A stretch of 34,392 nucleotides of DNA, taken from NCBI RefSeq assembly GCF_001544975.2, contig NZ_FCOG02000068.1, positions 1-34,392 of the forward strand. The letters are read 5' to 3'. A program made the position numbers and the translations under genes. This DNA is from Caballeronia arationis (GTDB lineage: Bacteria; Pseudomonadota; Gammaproteobacteria; Burkholderiales; Burkholderiaceae). Of the stretch, positions 1 to 8,416 are shown piece after piece (position 1 is the stretch's first letter; each line of letters opens with the position of its first letter). The notes below the pieces were generated by a model. It had not been told where the DNA came from and searched no databases. It was given only the letters and a program-made list of their open reading frames with translations.

Positions 1-2090
1 GCCTGCGTATGCGCGGCCTCGGCGCGCACGGCGGCGGCCTTCGCTTCGTCGGCGAGAAGCGCTTGTGCGCGCACCTGACGCGTGAGGTTTTCGATTTCCT
101 GCTGGCGTGCGAGCATGCCGGCCTGTTCCGAATCGGCCGCGTACAAAGCGACGCCGACGCGCGAAACCATGTGTCCTGCCTTCACGACGAACGCGCCGCC
201 TTCCGGCAGTTGCGTACGCGCCGCGAGGGCCTCTGCGAGGTCGTCGGCGATGAAAGTAGTGCCGAGCCAGTCGTTGAGTACCGCGCGGATGCCCGGATCG
301 TCGATGCGCACGAGCGACAGCAGCGGCCGCAGGCCTTGCGGCGTTTCCAGCGGCCGGCCAGCCGGCGGCGGCGCGTAAAACGCGAGCTTGGCGGGCGGCG
401 CGTCGGTGGCGAACGCCTTCACCCAGTCGAGATTCGAGACTTCGAGCGCCGTCATCCGCTCGCGCAGCGCGGCTTCGAGCGCCGTCTCCCAGCCCGCTTC
501 GATATGCAGCTTCTTCCAGAGGCGCGGCAGGCCGCCCAGTTCGTGCTTGTCGAGCCACGGCTGGATCTTGCCCTCGGTCTGCACGTTCTCCTGAAGCTGC
601 TTCAACGCGGCAAGCCGCGCTTCGAGCTGATGGATCTGCGCGCTTTCGGCCTGCACGCGCTCCTGCGCCGTGCGACGCTCGCCATCGAGGCGCGGCAGTG
701 TCGACTGCGCGTCCGCGAGACGCGCCTGCGCTTCGGTGAGAATTTCCTCGTGTTCGGCAAGCTGCATGCGCAGTTCTTCGAGCTGCGCTTCGTCGGGCGC
801 GTCGAGCCCGCCCGCTTCGGACTTCAACCGCTCGTGACGCTGCTGCAACTGCTGGAGTTGCTGGTCAGCGTTGCGCTGATGCGCCGCTTCGAGCTTCAAC
901 GCCTGCTCGGTCTGCGCGATGCCGCCACGCTCCTCGTTCAGTTGCGTCTGTGCGTCGCGCCAGCGCGCTTCGAGCGCCGGCAGTTCGTCGTGCTTCGCGG
1001 CCGCCGTCTCCTGCGCGATGGCGGCCTTCTCCTCGCCAATTGTCAGCGCTTCCTGTGCGTCCTCGATTTCGCCGCGCGCGCGCTCGGCCTGCATCTGCCA
1101 TTGCTCGCGTTGCGCGCTCAGCGCGGCGATCTGCGCCTGCACGCGATTGCGCGACTCGACGATGAAGCGGATCTCCGCCTCGAGCCGGCTCACTTCGGAA
1201 TTCGCTTCGTAGAGCGCGCCCTGCGCGCCCTGCATCGCGTCGCTCGCGCTGTAGTGCGCGACGCGCAGCGTTTCCAGTTGCGCTTCCACTTCACGCAGAC
1301 GCGCGGTCTGCGCTTCAAGTTCGATCTGTGCGTCGCGGATCGCGCGCTGCTGGCGCTCCGCTTCGTTGCCCGCCTCGTTCTTGCGCAGGAGCCACAGCAA
1401 GCGCTGCTTCTCTTCGCCTTCGGCCTGCAACTGCTTGTACCGGGTCGCGACGACCGCTTGCCCTTCGAGCTTCTCGAGATTCGCGCTCAGTTCGCGAACG
1501 ATGTCTTCGACGCGCGTCAGATTTTCACGCGTGTCATGCAGACGGTTCTCGGTTTCGCGACGCCGTTCCTTGTACTTCGACACCCCCGCCGCTTCTTCGA
1601 GGAACACGCGCAGTTCTTCCGGCTTCGCCTCGATGATCCGCGAGATCATGCCCTGCCCGATGATCGCGTAGGCGCGCGGGCCGAGGCCCGTGCCGAGGAA
1701 GATGTCCTGGATGTCGCGGCGGCGCGCCGGGAGATTGTTGATGTAGTAGCTGGAAGTGCCGTCGCGCGTGAGCACGCGCTTCACGGCGATTTCGCCGTAA
1801 GTACTCCACTGGCCGGCGGCGCGGCCGTCGGCGTTATCGAAGATCAGTTCGACGCTGGCCCGGCTGCCGGGCTTGCGCGCCGTCGAGCCATTGAAGATCA
1901 CGTCCTGCATCGATTCGCCGCGCAGCTCGGAGGCGCGCGATTCGCCGAGCACCCAGCGCACGGCATCGATGATGTTGGACTTGCCACAGCCATTGGGGCC
2001 CACGACGCCGACCAGCTGGCCGGGTACCTGGAAATGCGTGGGATCGACGAATGACTTGAAGCCAGCGAGTTTTATCGAGGTCAGACGCAC
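1..2090 (-). CDS. smc: Chromosome segregation protein SMC, N-terminal part (gene runs off the left edge)
   Basis: SMC is the ATPase that, with ScpA and ScpB, compacts and separates the replicated chromosome. About 696 codons are visible out of roughly 1,170 usual for the family. The protein starts with the head domain: Walker A GPNGCGKSN at residues 31-39 (Lys37), then ESRASELRG and the Q-loop region. A long Glu/Gln/Arg/Ala-rich coiled coil follows from about residue 170 to 500. A globular hinge (GWETALEAALRERM onward, around 510-650) comes next, and the returning coiled coil begins before the edge. I chose the GTG at 2088-2090 because it sits 30 residues before Walker A, the usual spacing; there is no good Shine-Dalgarno sequence. 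The C-terminal head with the signature motif and Walker B lies outside the window. In related genomes zipA and ligA follow smc, but this cannot be checked here. Confidence 0.95.
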   Translation of the reverse strand, partial: MRLTSIKLAGFKSFVDPTHFQVPGQLVGVVGPNGCGKSNIIDAVRWVLGESRASELRGESMQDVIFNGSTARKPGSRASVELIFDNADGRAAGQWSTYGEIAVKRVLTRDGTSSYYINNLPARRRDIQDIFLGTGLGPRAYAIIGQGMISRIIEAKPEELRVFLEEAAGVSKYKERRRETENRLHDTRENLTRVEDIVRELSANLEKLEGQAVVATRYKQLQAEGEEKQRLLWLLRKNEAGNEAERQQRAIRDAQIELEAQTARLREVEAQLETLRVAHYSASDAMQGAQGALYEANSEVSRLEAEIRFIVESRNRVQAQIAALSAQREQWQMQAERARGEIEDAQEALTIGEEKAAIAQETAAAKHDELPALEARWRDAQTQLNEERGGIAQTEQALKLEAAHQRNADQQLQQLQQRHERLKSEAGGLDAPDEAQLEELRMQLAEHEEILTEAQARLADAQSTLPRLDGERRTAQERVQAESAQIHQLEARLAALKQLQENVQTEGKIQPWLDKHELGGLPRLWKKLHIEAGWETALEAALRERMTALEVSNLDWVKAFATDAPPAKLAFYAPPPAGRPLETPQGLRPLLSLVRIDDPGIRAVLNDWLGTTFIADDLAEALAARTQLPEGGAFVVKAGHMVSRVGVALYAADSEQAGMLARQQEIENLTRQVRAQALLADEAKAAAVRAEAAHTQ

Positions 2091-2122
2091 GGCGATATCG
2101 CTGTTGGAAAAGAATGCTTGGC

Positions 2123-2135
2123 GTATCTCTGATAC
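2123..2135. promoter_or_regulatory. 13-bp inverted repeat upstream of smc
   Basis: GTATC-TCT-GATAC is a perfect inverted repeat with a 3-base centre, 33 bases upstream of the smc GTG. It is the only clear symmetric element in the 245-base gap between smc and the exporter gene. It could be an operator, but no regulator is implied by the sequence. Confidence 0.3.
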
Positions 2136-2335
2136 GGGGCCGGCGGGGCCTTCTCGCGCACGTTGCATCATGCGCGGCGTGGCCGTCGCCGGTCGAATTG
2201 CTCTCGGGCCTGATGGACGGCCAAGGGTGCGGTCGATGCGCTGCCGTCGGGCGAAACACGTGCAATCAACGACTTAGAACCGCTTTGCGGAATCGTCCGA
2301 TTGACTGGTCGGCACGGCCCGGCGAGCGGTCACAA

Positions 2336-3286
2336 TCATACCATCGCGCGTCTCGATTTCTTTTTGGCGACGGCTTCGCCGGCTGGCTCGACGGGCGCAT
2401 TTTCGCGATGCACCCAGCTCGACAGCACGCATGCCACGACGATGCACGCACCGCCCGCCCATTCGCGCGGGCCCGGCACTTCGTTCGCGAAAAGCCACGC
2501 GGAAAGCGCCGTCACGACGAGCTCGAACAGCATGATGATCGACGCGCGATTGGCCGGCACTTTGGCGAGGCCGATCTGTACCAGCATGTTGTTCGACGCG
2601 AGCACGACACCAAGCCCGATTACGATGAACGCGACCATGCCCATCTGCGACGCGGCGGGCGGGTTCGGCATCGCTTCGAAGAGCGTAGCGAACGCGGCGA
2701 CGATCGCCGCGCCGCCGAAGATCGTCGCGGTGCGCATTTCGGGCTTCAGGTCCGGCAGCACGCGACTCACCTTGACGATCAGCACGTTGCTCATCGCAAA
2801 GCCCATGCCGCCCACGAGTCCTGCCCATTCGGCTGGATTCGCGGGCAGCGGCATGCCGAGTTCGGGCGACCAGAGCATCGCCATCGCGCCTGCAAGCGAC
2901 AGCGCCGCGAGTGCGACGCCCGACCGCGTGAGCCGCTCGTGCAGGATAAAATGCGCGAAGAGCGCGGTCCAGGCGGGCGTCAGGTAGAAGAGCAGCAGCA
3001 CGCGCATCACCTGCCCGTGGATCGCGCCCCACACGAAGCCGATGTTTGTCACGCCGGCCGCGATGGCGAGCGCGAGGAGCAGCCAGTGCCACGACATGGA
3101 GGCGATCGCCCGGCGCCTCACGAGCAGCACGAAGAGGCAGGCGGCGGCGCTCGTCGTCGCGCTGGCGGCGGTGCCGGTGAGGCCGAGCGCGGCCAGCATG
3201 CGCATCGGATACCAGACGAGGCCCCAGACGGAGGCGCCCAGCATGATCGCGAGCGTGGGCAGCGTGTTCGAGAGGCGCGGGCTCAT
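2336..3286 (-). CDS. EamA/DMT-family (drug/metabolite) transporter
   Basis: This is a 316-residue inner-membrane protein with about ten hydrophobic segments, starting with LAIMLGASVWGLVWYPMRML. The pattern and length match the two-repeat EamA (RhaT/YdcZ-like) exporters of the drug/metabolite transporter superfamily. The first EamA repeat covers roughly residues 10-140. The second covers about 165-295 and contains the typical 'P..A.ii.l.E.v.ta..aw....E' signature (KVPANRASIIMLFELVVTALSAWLFANEVPG). The ATG is preceded by GGGTGAG at a good distance. The C-terminus is basic (KKKSRR). The substrate cannot be read from sequence; family members export amino acids, nucleosides or drugs. It is divergent from dapC and in the same direction as smc, with a 245-base gap that makes co-transcription uncertain. 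Confidence 0.9.
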   Translation of the reverse strand: MSPRLSNTLPTLAIMLGASVWGLVWYPMRMLAALGLTGTAASATTSAAACLFVLLVRRRAIASMSWHWLLLALAIAAGVTNIGFVWGAIHGQVMRVLLLFYLTPAWTALFAHFILHERLTRSGVALAALSLAGAMAMLWSPELGMPLPANPAEWAGLVGGMGFAMSNVLIVKVSRVLPDLKPEMRTATIFGGAAIVAAFATLFEAMPNPPAASQMGMVAFIVIGLGVVLASNNMLVQIGLAKVPANRASIIMLFELVVTALSAWLFANEVPGPREWAGGACIVVACVLSSWVHRENAPVEPAGEAVAKKKSRRAMV

Positions 3287-3687
3287 TGCGACTCACCCTT
3301 GTGCAGGGCGCGGCCCGGCACGTCCGCTTGCACGCACTCGTTTGTCACAACCGTCTCCCGGACCATGAGCCTCTGCGCCGCCCCCGGCGCGATGCTTCTT
3401 GCTTCAATCGACTGCATTCACTGCTCCATCATTCATTCCCAGACATCGCTGACTGTCTGCGAGACGCTTCCTGCGCGGCCCGGCGGCCGAATGGCCCGTA
3501 TGCACCGCTGTATAATCGAACGCTTTCCCGTGTCATCCGCGGGAGCGCTTTCCTGGTATTCCCGAGCCGCGGCCCGCTGCCGCCGATTCCCCGGTCCCGT
3601 GCCGCGACATCCCATTGTTGGCCGTTCCGGAAGTCGCCAAGCGAGCCGTGCCAAGTCCTCATTTGCCGCCGTCCCGAAGACCTCGCC
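3287..3687. other. Divergent intergenic region between the EamA exporter and dapC
   Basis: This 401-base stretch has no convincing gene; the reading frames through it lack family resemblance and ribosome-binding sites. It must hold the promoters for both divergent genes. A consensus TATAAT at 3511-3516 points toward dapC. No other ordered repeats were seen. Confidence 0.6.
3511..3516 (+). promoter_or_regulatory. Candidate -10 element for the dap operon
   Basis: A perfect TATAAT stands about 172 bases before the dapC start codon, in otherwise GC-rich DNA. No good -35 hexamer is found 16-18 bases upstream, so the promoter call rests on the -10 box alone. If used, it would give a leader of about 165 nt. 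Confidence 0.35.
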
Positions 3688-4911
3688 GTGAACCCTCTTC
3701 TGCAGAAACTCCAGCCGTATCCGTTCGAAAAGCTGCGCGCGCTCTTCAAGGGCATCGAGCCGCGTGCCGGCGTCAAGCCGATCAGCTTTGGGATCGGCGA
3801 ACCGAAGCATCCGACGCCCGTGCTCGTTCGCGATGCCGTCGTGAACGCACTCGGCGGCCTGTCGTCGTATCCGGCGACTCTGGGCAGCGAGCCGCTGCGG
3901 CAGGCCATCGCGGCGTGGGTCAAGACGCGCTACCACCTTCCCGCCGTCGATGCCGCCACCGAAGTGCTGCCGGTGTCGGGCTCGCGAGAGGCGCTCTTCG
4001 CGCTCGCGCAGACGGTGATCGACAGCAGATCGACGAAGGCAGCCGAACCGCCGATCGTACTCTGTCCGAACCCGTTCTACCAAATCTACGAAGGCGCGGC
4101 GCTCCTGGCGGGCGCCGAGCCGTACTTCGTGAACAGCGACCCGGCGCGCAACTTCGCCTGCGATTACTCGGCCGTCCCCGCCGACATCTGGGCACGCACG
4201 CAACTGCTCTACGTCTGCTCGCCGGGCAACCCGACGGGCGCCGTGCTCACGCTCGACGACTGGCGCGAACTCTTCGCGCTGTCGGACAAGCACGGCTTCG
4301 TGATCGCCTCCGACGAGTGCTACTCCGAGATCTATTTCGACGAAGCCGCGCCGCCGCTCGGCGGTCTCGAGGCGGCGCACCGGCTCGGCCGCGGCTTCGA
4401 GCGCCTCGTGATGCTGTCGAGCCTCTCGAAACGCTCGAACGTGCCGGGCATGCGCTCGGGCTTCGTCGCGGGCGACGCGTCGATCCTTAAGGACTTCCTG
4501 CTGTACCGCACCTACCACGGCGCATCGCTCTCCACGGTGTTCCAGACCGCGAGCATCGCCGCATGGCAGGATGAAACGCACGTGCGCGACAACCGCGCGA
4601 AGTATCTGCAAAAATTCACTACCGTCACGCCGATGCTCGCCGAGGTGCTGGATGTGCGCCTGCCCGATGCCGCGTTCTATCTCTGGGCGAACGTCGCGCG
4701 CACGGGCCTCTCGGACACCGAGTTCGCGGCGCGTCTCTACGCCGACTATAATGTGACGGTTCTGCCGGGCTCCTTTCTCGCGCGCACCGCGCACGGCACG
4801 AATCCCGGCGAGGGGTTCGTGCGCATCGCGCTCGTCGCCGATGTCGACGAATGCGTCGAGGGAGCGCGCCGCATCGTCGAGTTCTGCCGCACGCTCGCGC
4901 GAGCCGCCTAA
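3688..4911 (+). CDS. dapC: Succinyldiaminopimelate transaminase
   Basis: DapC is a PLP enzyme that transfers an amino group from glutamate to N-succinyl-2-amino-6-ketopimelate in the succinylase route to meso-diaminopimelate and lysine. The 407-residue product is a fold-type I class I/II aminotransferase: FGIGEPKHPTP near the N-terminus, the PLP-phosphate and ring-binding regions (VSGSREALFALAQ; CPNPFYQIYEGAA; SPGNPTGAVL), DECYSEIYFD, and the Schiff-base lysine in SLSKRSNVPGMRSG (Lys248). The frame is open upstream to 3286, but homology begins at VNPLLQKLQPYPFEKLRALF, so I take the GTG at 3688 as the start; the Shine-Dalgarno sequence is weak. It is first in a run with dapD, an ArsC-like gene, dapE and prmB, and the context supports DapC over other aminotransferases. 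Confidence 0.93.
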   Translation: MNPLLQKLQPYPFEKLRALFKGIEPRAGVKPISFGIGEPKHPTPVLVRDAVVNALGGLSSYPATLGSEPLRQAIAAWVKTRYHLPAVDAATEVLPVSGSREALFALAQTVIDSRSTKAAEPPIVLCPNPFYQIYEGAALLAGAEPYFVNSDPARNFACDYSAVPADIWARTQLLYVCSPGNPTGAVLTLDDWRELFALSDKHGFVIASDECYSEIYFDEAAPPLGGLEAAHRLGRGFERLVMLSSLSKRSNVPGMRSGFVAGDASILKDFLLYRTYHGASLSTVFQTASIAAWQDETHVRDNRAKYLQKFTTVTPMLAEVLDVRLPDAAFYLWANVARTGLSDTEFAARLYADYNVTVLPGSFLARTAHGTNPGEGFVRIALVADVDECVEGARRIVEFCRTLARAA

Positions 4912-4940
4912 ATCCATCCTTCATTACCGATACCACCGAC

Positions 4941-5768
4941 ATGTCGCAACAACTTCAGCAGATCATCGATAACGCCTGGGAAAACCGCGCCGAGCTGTCG
5001 CCGAAAGCCGCGCCCGCAGAAGTGCGCGACGCCGTCGCCCACGCCATCGAACAGTTGGACAAAGGCCAGTTGCGCGTTGCCGAGAAAAAGGACGGCGACT
5101 GGGTCGTCAACCAGTGGCTGAAGAAGGCCGTGCTGCTGTCGTTCCGCCTGGAAGACAACGCGCCGATGCCGGCCGGCGGCTACTCGCAGTTTTTCGACAA
5201 GGTTCCGTCGAAGTTCGCGAACTACACCGCCGAAGACTTCGTGGCGGGCGGATTTCGCGTCGTGCCGCCGGCCATCGCGCGCCGCGGCTCGTTCATCGCG
5301 AAGAACGTCGTGCTGATGCCGTCGTACACGAACATCGGTGCCTACGTCGACGAAGGCACGATGGTCGACACGTGGGCGACCGTCGGCTCGTGCGCGCAGA
5401 TCGGCAAGAACGTGCACCTGTCGGGCGGTGTCGGCATCGGCGGCGTGCTGGAGCCGCTGCAGGCGAACCCCGTCATCATCGAAGACAACTGCTTTATCGG
5501 CGCGCGCTCGGAAGTGGTGGAAGGCGTGATCGTCGAGGAGAACTCGGTCATCTCGATGGGCGTCTATCTCGGCCAGAGCACCAAGATCTATGACCGCGAA
5601 ACGGGTTCGGTCACGTATGGCCGCATTCCGGCGGGATCGGTCGTGGTCGCGGGCAACCTGCCTTCGAAGGACGGCACGCACAGCCTCTATTGCGCGGTGA
5701 TCGTGAAGAAAGTCGATGCCAAGACGCGCGCGAAGGTCGGCCTGAACGAGCTGCTGCGAGGCGACTGA
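4941..5768 (+). CDS. dapD: 2,3,4,5-Tetrahydropyridine-2,6-dicarboxylate N-succinyltransferase
   Basis: DapD transfers succinyl from succinyl-CoA to tetrahydrodipicolinate, the step before DapC in diaminopimelate synthesis, and works as a cytoplasmic trimer. The 275-residue length is exactly typical. An N-terminal helical domain (MSQQLQQIIDNAWENRAEL onward) is followed by the left-handed beta-helix with hexapeptide repeats from about residue 110 to 240, including YTNIGAYVDEGTMVDTWATVGSCAQIGKNVHLSGGVGIGGVLEP and the ENCFIGARSEV-type turn (here DNCFIGARSEV). The start is the ATG at 4941, 29 bases after dapC. The stop is 2 bases before the next start codon, so the two are surely co-transcribed. 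Confidence 0.97.
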   Translation: MSQQLQQIIDNAWENRAELSPKAAPAEVRDAVAHAIEQLDKGQLRVAEKKDGDWVVNQWLKKAVLLSFRLEDNAPMPAGGYSQFFDKVPSKFANYTAEDFVAGGFRVVPPAIARRGSFIAKNVVLMPSYTNIGAYVDEGTMVDTWATVGSCAQIGKNVHLSGGVGIGGVLEPLQANPVIIEDNCFIGARSEVVEGVIVEENSVISMGVYLGQSTKIYDRETGSVTYGRIPAGSVVVAGNLPSKDGTHSLYCAVIVKKVDAKTRAKVGLNELLRGD

Positions 5769-5770
5769 TC

Positions 5771-6130
5771 GTGGCGAAGAAGACGGTCGTCTACGGCATC
5801 CCGAACTGCGACACGGTGAAGAAAGCGCGCGTGTGGCTGGAAGAACACGGCGTGCCGTTCGAATTCCACGACTTCAAGAAGGCCGGCGTGTCGACCGCGC
5901 TGTTGCAGGACTGGCTGAAGGACGTGTCGCTGGACGAACTCATCAACCGGCGCGGCACGACGTGGCGCGGCCTCTCCGACACCTACAAGGCCGAAGCCGG
6001 CACGACCGCTGGCGCGATCGCACTGATGATCCACAAGCCGTCGATCATCAAGCGGCCGGTCGTCGTCGTGAACGGACGCGTGAAGACGCTCGGCTTCTCG
6101 GCCGAGCAGTACGAAACGCTGTTCGACTGA
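5771..6130 (+). CDS. ArsC/Spx/YffB-family thioredoxin-fold protein
   Basis: This is a 119-residue protein of the arsenate-reductase-like (ArsC/Spx/YffB) family. YGIPNCDTVKKARVWLEEHG at the N-terminus carries the single active-site-like cysteine (Cys13). The middle has the FHDFKKAGVS and LINRRGTTWRGL segments, and IIKRPVVVVNGRVKTLGFS near the end is the family's C-terminal motif. The start is GTG at 5771, 2 bases after the dapD stop. The YffB subgroup commonly sits beside dap genes in proteobacteria. Its role is unknown; it should not be read as a proven arsenate reductase because there is no ars context. A terminator-like hairpin follows 26 bases after its stop. Confidence 0.9.
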   Translation: MAKKTVVYGIPNCDTVKKARVWLEEHGVPFEFHDFKKAGVSTALLQDWLKDVSLDELINRRGTTWRGLSDTYKAEAGTTAGAIALMIHKPSIIKRPVVVVNGRVKTLGFSAEQYETLFD

Positions 6131-6156
6131 AGCGCGATTGCGCCGATTAATCCGAC

Positions 6157-6185
6157 TGCCGGCCGCCGCGCCGGCATTTTTTATT
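6157..6185 (+). terminator. Intrinsic terminator-like hairpin before dapE
   Basis: TGCCGGC (6157-6163) pairs with GCCGGCA (6170-6176) around a 6-base loop and is followed by TTTTTTATTT. The structure ends only 17 bases before the dapE ATG, so it can either end the dapD/ArsC-like transcript or attenuate expression of dapE. Confidence 0.75.
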
Positions 6186-6202
6186 TGAAAGTGGCTCGAA
6201 TA

Positions 6203-7342
6203 ATGTCCGGCACTCTCCTCCTCACCGAAGACCTGATCGCGCGCGCGTCCGTCACGCCCGACGACCAGAACTGTCAGGCGCTCCTCGTCGAGCGGCTTAG
6301 CGCGATCGGCTTCGAATGCGAGACCATCGAATCGGGCGGCGTCACGAATCTGTGGGCAGTGAAGCGCGGCAGCGCGGGCGCCGACGGCAAACTGCTCGCG
6401 TTCGCCGGCCACACCGACGTCGTCCCGACCGGCCCGCTCGAACAATGGAACTCGCCGCCCTTCACGCCGACCCATCGCGACGGCAGGCTCTACGGCCGCG
6501 GCGCGGCGGACATGAAGACGTCGATCGCGGCGTTCGTCGTATCGAGCGAGGAGTTCGTCAAGGCGCATCCCGCGCATCGGGGCTCGCTCGCGTTCCTCAT
6601 CACGAGCGACGAGGAAGGCCCAGCCACCGACGGCACCGTCAAAGTGGTCGAAGCGCTGAAGGCACGCAACGAGCGACTCGACTACTGCATCGTGGGCGAA
6701 CCGACTTCCTCGGCGACGCTCGGCGACATGGTCAAGAACGGCCGGCGCGGCTCGATGTCGGGCAAGCTCGTCGTGAACGGCGTGCAGGGGCACATCGCGT
6801 ATCCGCATCTCGCCGAGAATCCGATTCACCTGCTCGCGCCCGCGCTCGCCGAACTCGTCGCCGAACACTGGGACGAAGGCAACGAATACTTCCCGCCGAC
6901 CACGTGGCAGGTCTCGAACCTGAAGAGCGGCACAGGCGCGACGAACGTGATCCCGGGCCATGCGGAACTGATGTTCAACTTCCGCTTTTCGACGGCGAGC
7001 ACGGTGGAAGGCCTGCAAGCCCGCGTCCACGCGATTCTGGACAGGCACGAACTCGACTACGACCTCACCTGGACCGTGAGCGGCCTGCCGTTTCTGACGC
7101 CGCGCGGCTCGCTCTCGAACGCGCTCGAACAGGCGATCTTCGATGAAACCGGCGTGCGCACGGAGCTGTCTACTACGGGTGGAACGTCGGACGGCCGCTT
7201 CATCGCGCGCATCTGCGAGCAGGTGGTCGAATTCGGGCCGCCGAACGGCAGTATCCACAAGATCGACGAACACATCGAAGTGCAATTTATCGAGCCGCTG
7301 AAGAACGTGTACCGGCGCGTGCTCGAACAACTGATCGCCTGA
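6203..7342 (+). CDS. dapE: Succinyl-diaminopimelate desuccinylase
   Basis: DapE is the di-zinc peptidase-family (M20) enzyme that hydrolyses N-succinyl-LL-diaminopimelate to LL-diaminopimelate and succinate. The 379-residue protein shows the metal-binding motifs in order: GHTDVVPTG (His), GRGAADMKTSIAAF (bridging Asp), TSDEEGPATDGT (catalytic and metal Glu), VGEPTSS, and SIHKIDEH near the end (metal His). The dimerisation domain lies in the middle (GRRGSMSGKLVVNG through FNFRFST). The ATG at 6203 gives the usual length and the conserved N-terminus TLLLTEDLIARASVTPDD. In-frame TTG (6185) and GTG (6191) lie upstream, but they fall on or next to the terminator. prmB follows after 18 bases. Confidence 0.96.
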   Translation: MSGTLLLTEDLIARASVTPDDQNCQALLVERLSAIGFECETIESGGVTNLWAVKRGSAGADGKLLAFAGHTDVVPTGPLEQWNSPPFTPTHRDGRLYGRGAADMKTSIAAFVVSSEEFVKAHPAHRGSLAFLITSDEEGPATDGTVKVVEALKARNERLDYCIVGEPTSSATLGDMVKNGRRGSMSGKLVVNGVQGHIAYPHLAENPIHLLAPALAELVAEHWDEGNEYFPPTTWQVSNLKSGTGATNVIPGHAELMFNFRFSTASTVEGLQARVHAILDRHELDYDLTWTVSGLPFLTPRGSLSNALEQAIFDETGVRTELSTTGGTSDGRFIARICEQVVEFGPPNGSIHKIDEHIEVQFIEPLKNVYRRVLEQLIA

Positions 7343-7360
7343 GAACAAAGGAGCCTTGCG

Positions 7361-8245
7361 ATGGCGCTGCCCTTCACCACCGTGCGCGACCTGCTGCGTT
7401 TCGGCGTGTCCCGCTTCACCGAGGCCGGACTGTCGTTCGGCCATGGCTCGTCGAATGCGTATGACGAAGCCGCGTATCTGATTCTTCACACACTGCATCT
7501 TCCGCTCGACACCCTCGATCCGTTCCTCGACGCGCGCCTGCTCGACACCGAAATCGATGCCGTCATGAAGGTGATCGAGCGCCGCGCGAAGGATCGCGTG
7601 CCGGCCGCTTACATCACGCACGAAGCGTGGATGCACGGACACCGCTTCTATGTCGACGAACGCGTGATCGTGCCGCGTTCGTTCATCGGCGAGTTGCTGC
7701 AGGACGGCTTGCAGCCGTACGTCGCCGATCCGGACCAGGTCTCGCACGTGCTCGAACTGTGCACCGGCTCCGGGTGCCTCGCGATTCTCGCGGCGCAGGC
7801 GTTCCAGAACGCGGACATCGACGCCGTCGACATTTCGGCGCCCGCGCTTGAAGTCGCGCATCGCAACGTGGACGAATACGGCCTCGACGACCGCATCGCG
7901 CTCTACGAAGGCGATCTCTTCGCGCCGCTGCCGGGCGCTCGCTACGAGGTGATCATCACGAACCCGCCGTACGTGAACGCCACCGCCATGGGAAACCTCC
8001 CGGCCGAATACCGCCACGAGCCCGAACTCGCGCTCGCGGGCGGCGCGGACGGCATGGACGTCGTGCGGCGGATCGTCGCCGAAGCGCGCAAGTGGCTGAC
8101 CGAGGACGGCGTGCTCGTCGTGGAGATCGGCAACGAGCGGGAGAACGTCGAGGCGTCGCTCGGCGGGCTGGATCTCGTGTGGCTTTCGACCAGCGCTGGC
8201 GACGACAACGTCTTCCTGATCCAGGCGGCCGACCTGCCGGACTGA
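7361..8245 (+). CDS. prmB: 50S ribosomal protein L3 N5-glutamine methyltransferase
   Basis: PrmB uses S-adenosylmethionine to methylate a glutamine side chain of ribosomal protein L3. The 294-residue protein has an N-terminal helical domain and a Rossmann methyltransferase domain: VLELCTGSGCLAILAAQAF (SAM-binding motif I), AVDISAPALEVA (motif II) and the substrate-glutamine motif NPPY at residues 201-204. The sequence YITHEAWMHGHRFYVDERVIVPRSFIGEL is the PrmB form of the segment that differs between PrmB and the release-factor methylase PrmC. ATG 7361 is preceded by AAAGGAG. It is likely the last gene of the dap transcript. Confidence 0.95.
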   Translation: MALPFTTVRDLLRFGVSRFTEAGLSFGHGSSNAYDEAAYLILHTLHLPLDTLDPFLDARLLDTEIDAVMKVIERRAKDRVPAAYITHEAWMHGHRFYVDERVIVPRSFIGELLQDGLQPYVADPDQVSHVLELCTGSGCLAILAAQAFQNADIDAVDISAPALEVAHRNVDEYGLDDRIALYEGDLFAPLPGARYEVIITNPPYVNATAMGNLPAEYRHEPELALAGGADGMDVVRRIVAEARKWLTEDGVLVVEIGNERENVEASLGGLDLVWLSTSAGDDNVFLIQAADLPD

Positions 8246-8250
8246 CGTGG

Positions 8251-8268
8251 GGCCCGTACGCGCGGGCC
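8251..8268 (+). terminator. Possible weak terminator after prmB
   Basis: GGCCCG (8251-8256) pairs with CGGGCC (8263-8268) over a 6-base loop, 5 bases after the prmB stop. There is no T-run behind it, only CATTATTGAG, so it may be a transcript-end stabiliser rather than an intrinsic terminator. Confidence 0.3.
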
Positions 8269-8316
8269 GGCATTATTGAGACGGCCTCGAAAGCGCCGCC
8301 TTCGGTAAGATGACGC

Positions 8317-8332
8317 ATCGCCGGCCGGCGAT
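8317..8332. promoter_or_regulatory. 16-bp perfect palindrome upstream of cls
   Basis: ATCGCCGG followed directly by its reverse complement CCGGCGAT, 85 bases before the cardiolipin synthase start. Entirely GC-rich symmetric elements can arise by chance in this genome, but 16 perfect bases in the only gap between prmB and cls makes an operator or RNA hairpin possible. Confidence 0.3.
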
Positions 8333-8416
8333 TCGGATTGCAAGTCTGCGCCGGCCGTTTTCCGGCTCATCGGCACCCGATCGCCACAAGATCGCCACGC
8401 TCGGCCGCGCGCATCC

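Noticed and set aside
9..2054. 681-codon open frame on the plus strand over smc
   Set aside because: It is exactly antisense to the smc frame, Arg/Leu-rich, and has no domain. High GC3 removes stops from the opposite strand.
5771..6130. Arsenate reductase role for the ArsC-like protein
   Set aside because: No arsenic-resistance neighbours; the dap context matches the YffB/Spx-like subgroup of unknown role.
5687..8017. 776-codon minus-strand frame over the ArsC-like gene, dapE and prmB
   Set aside because: Composition (Arg, Val, Asp, His) and lack of any motif show it is the shadow of real genes; it crosses several good gene boundaries.
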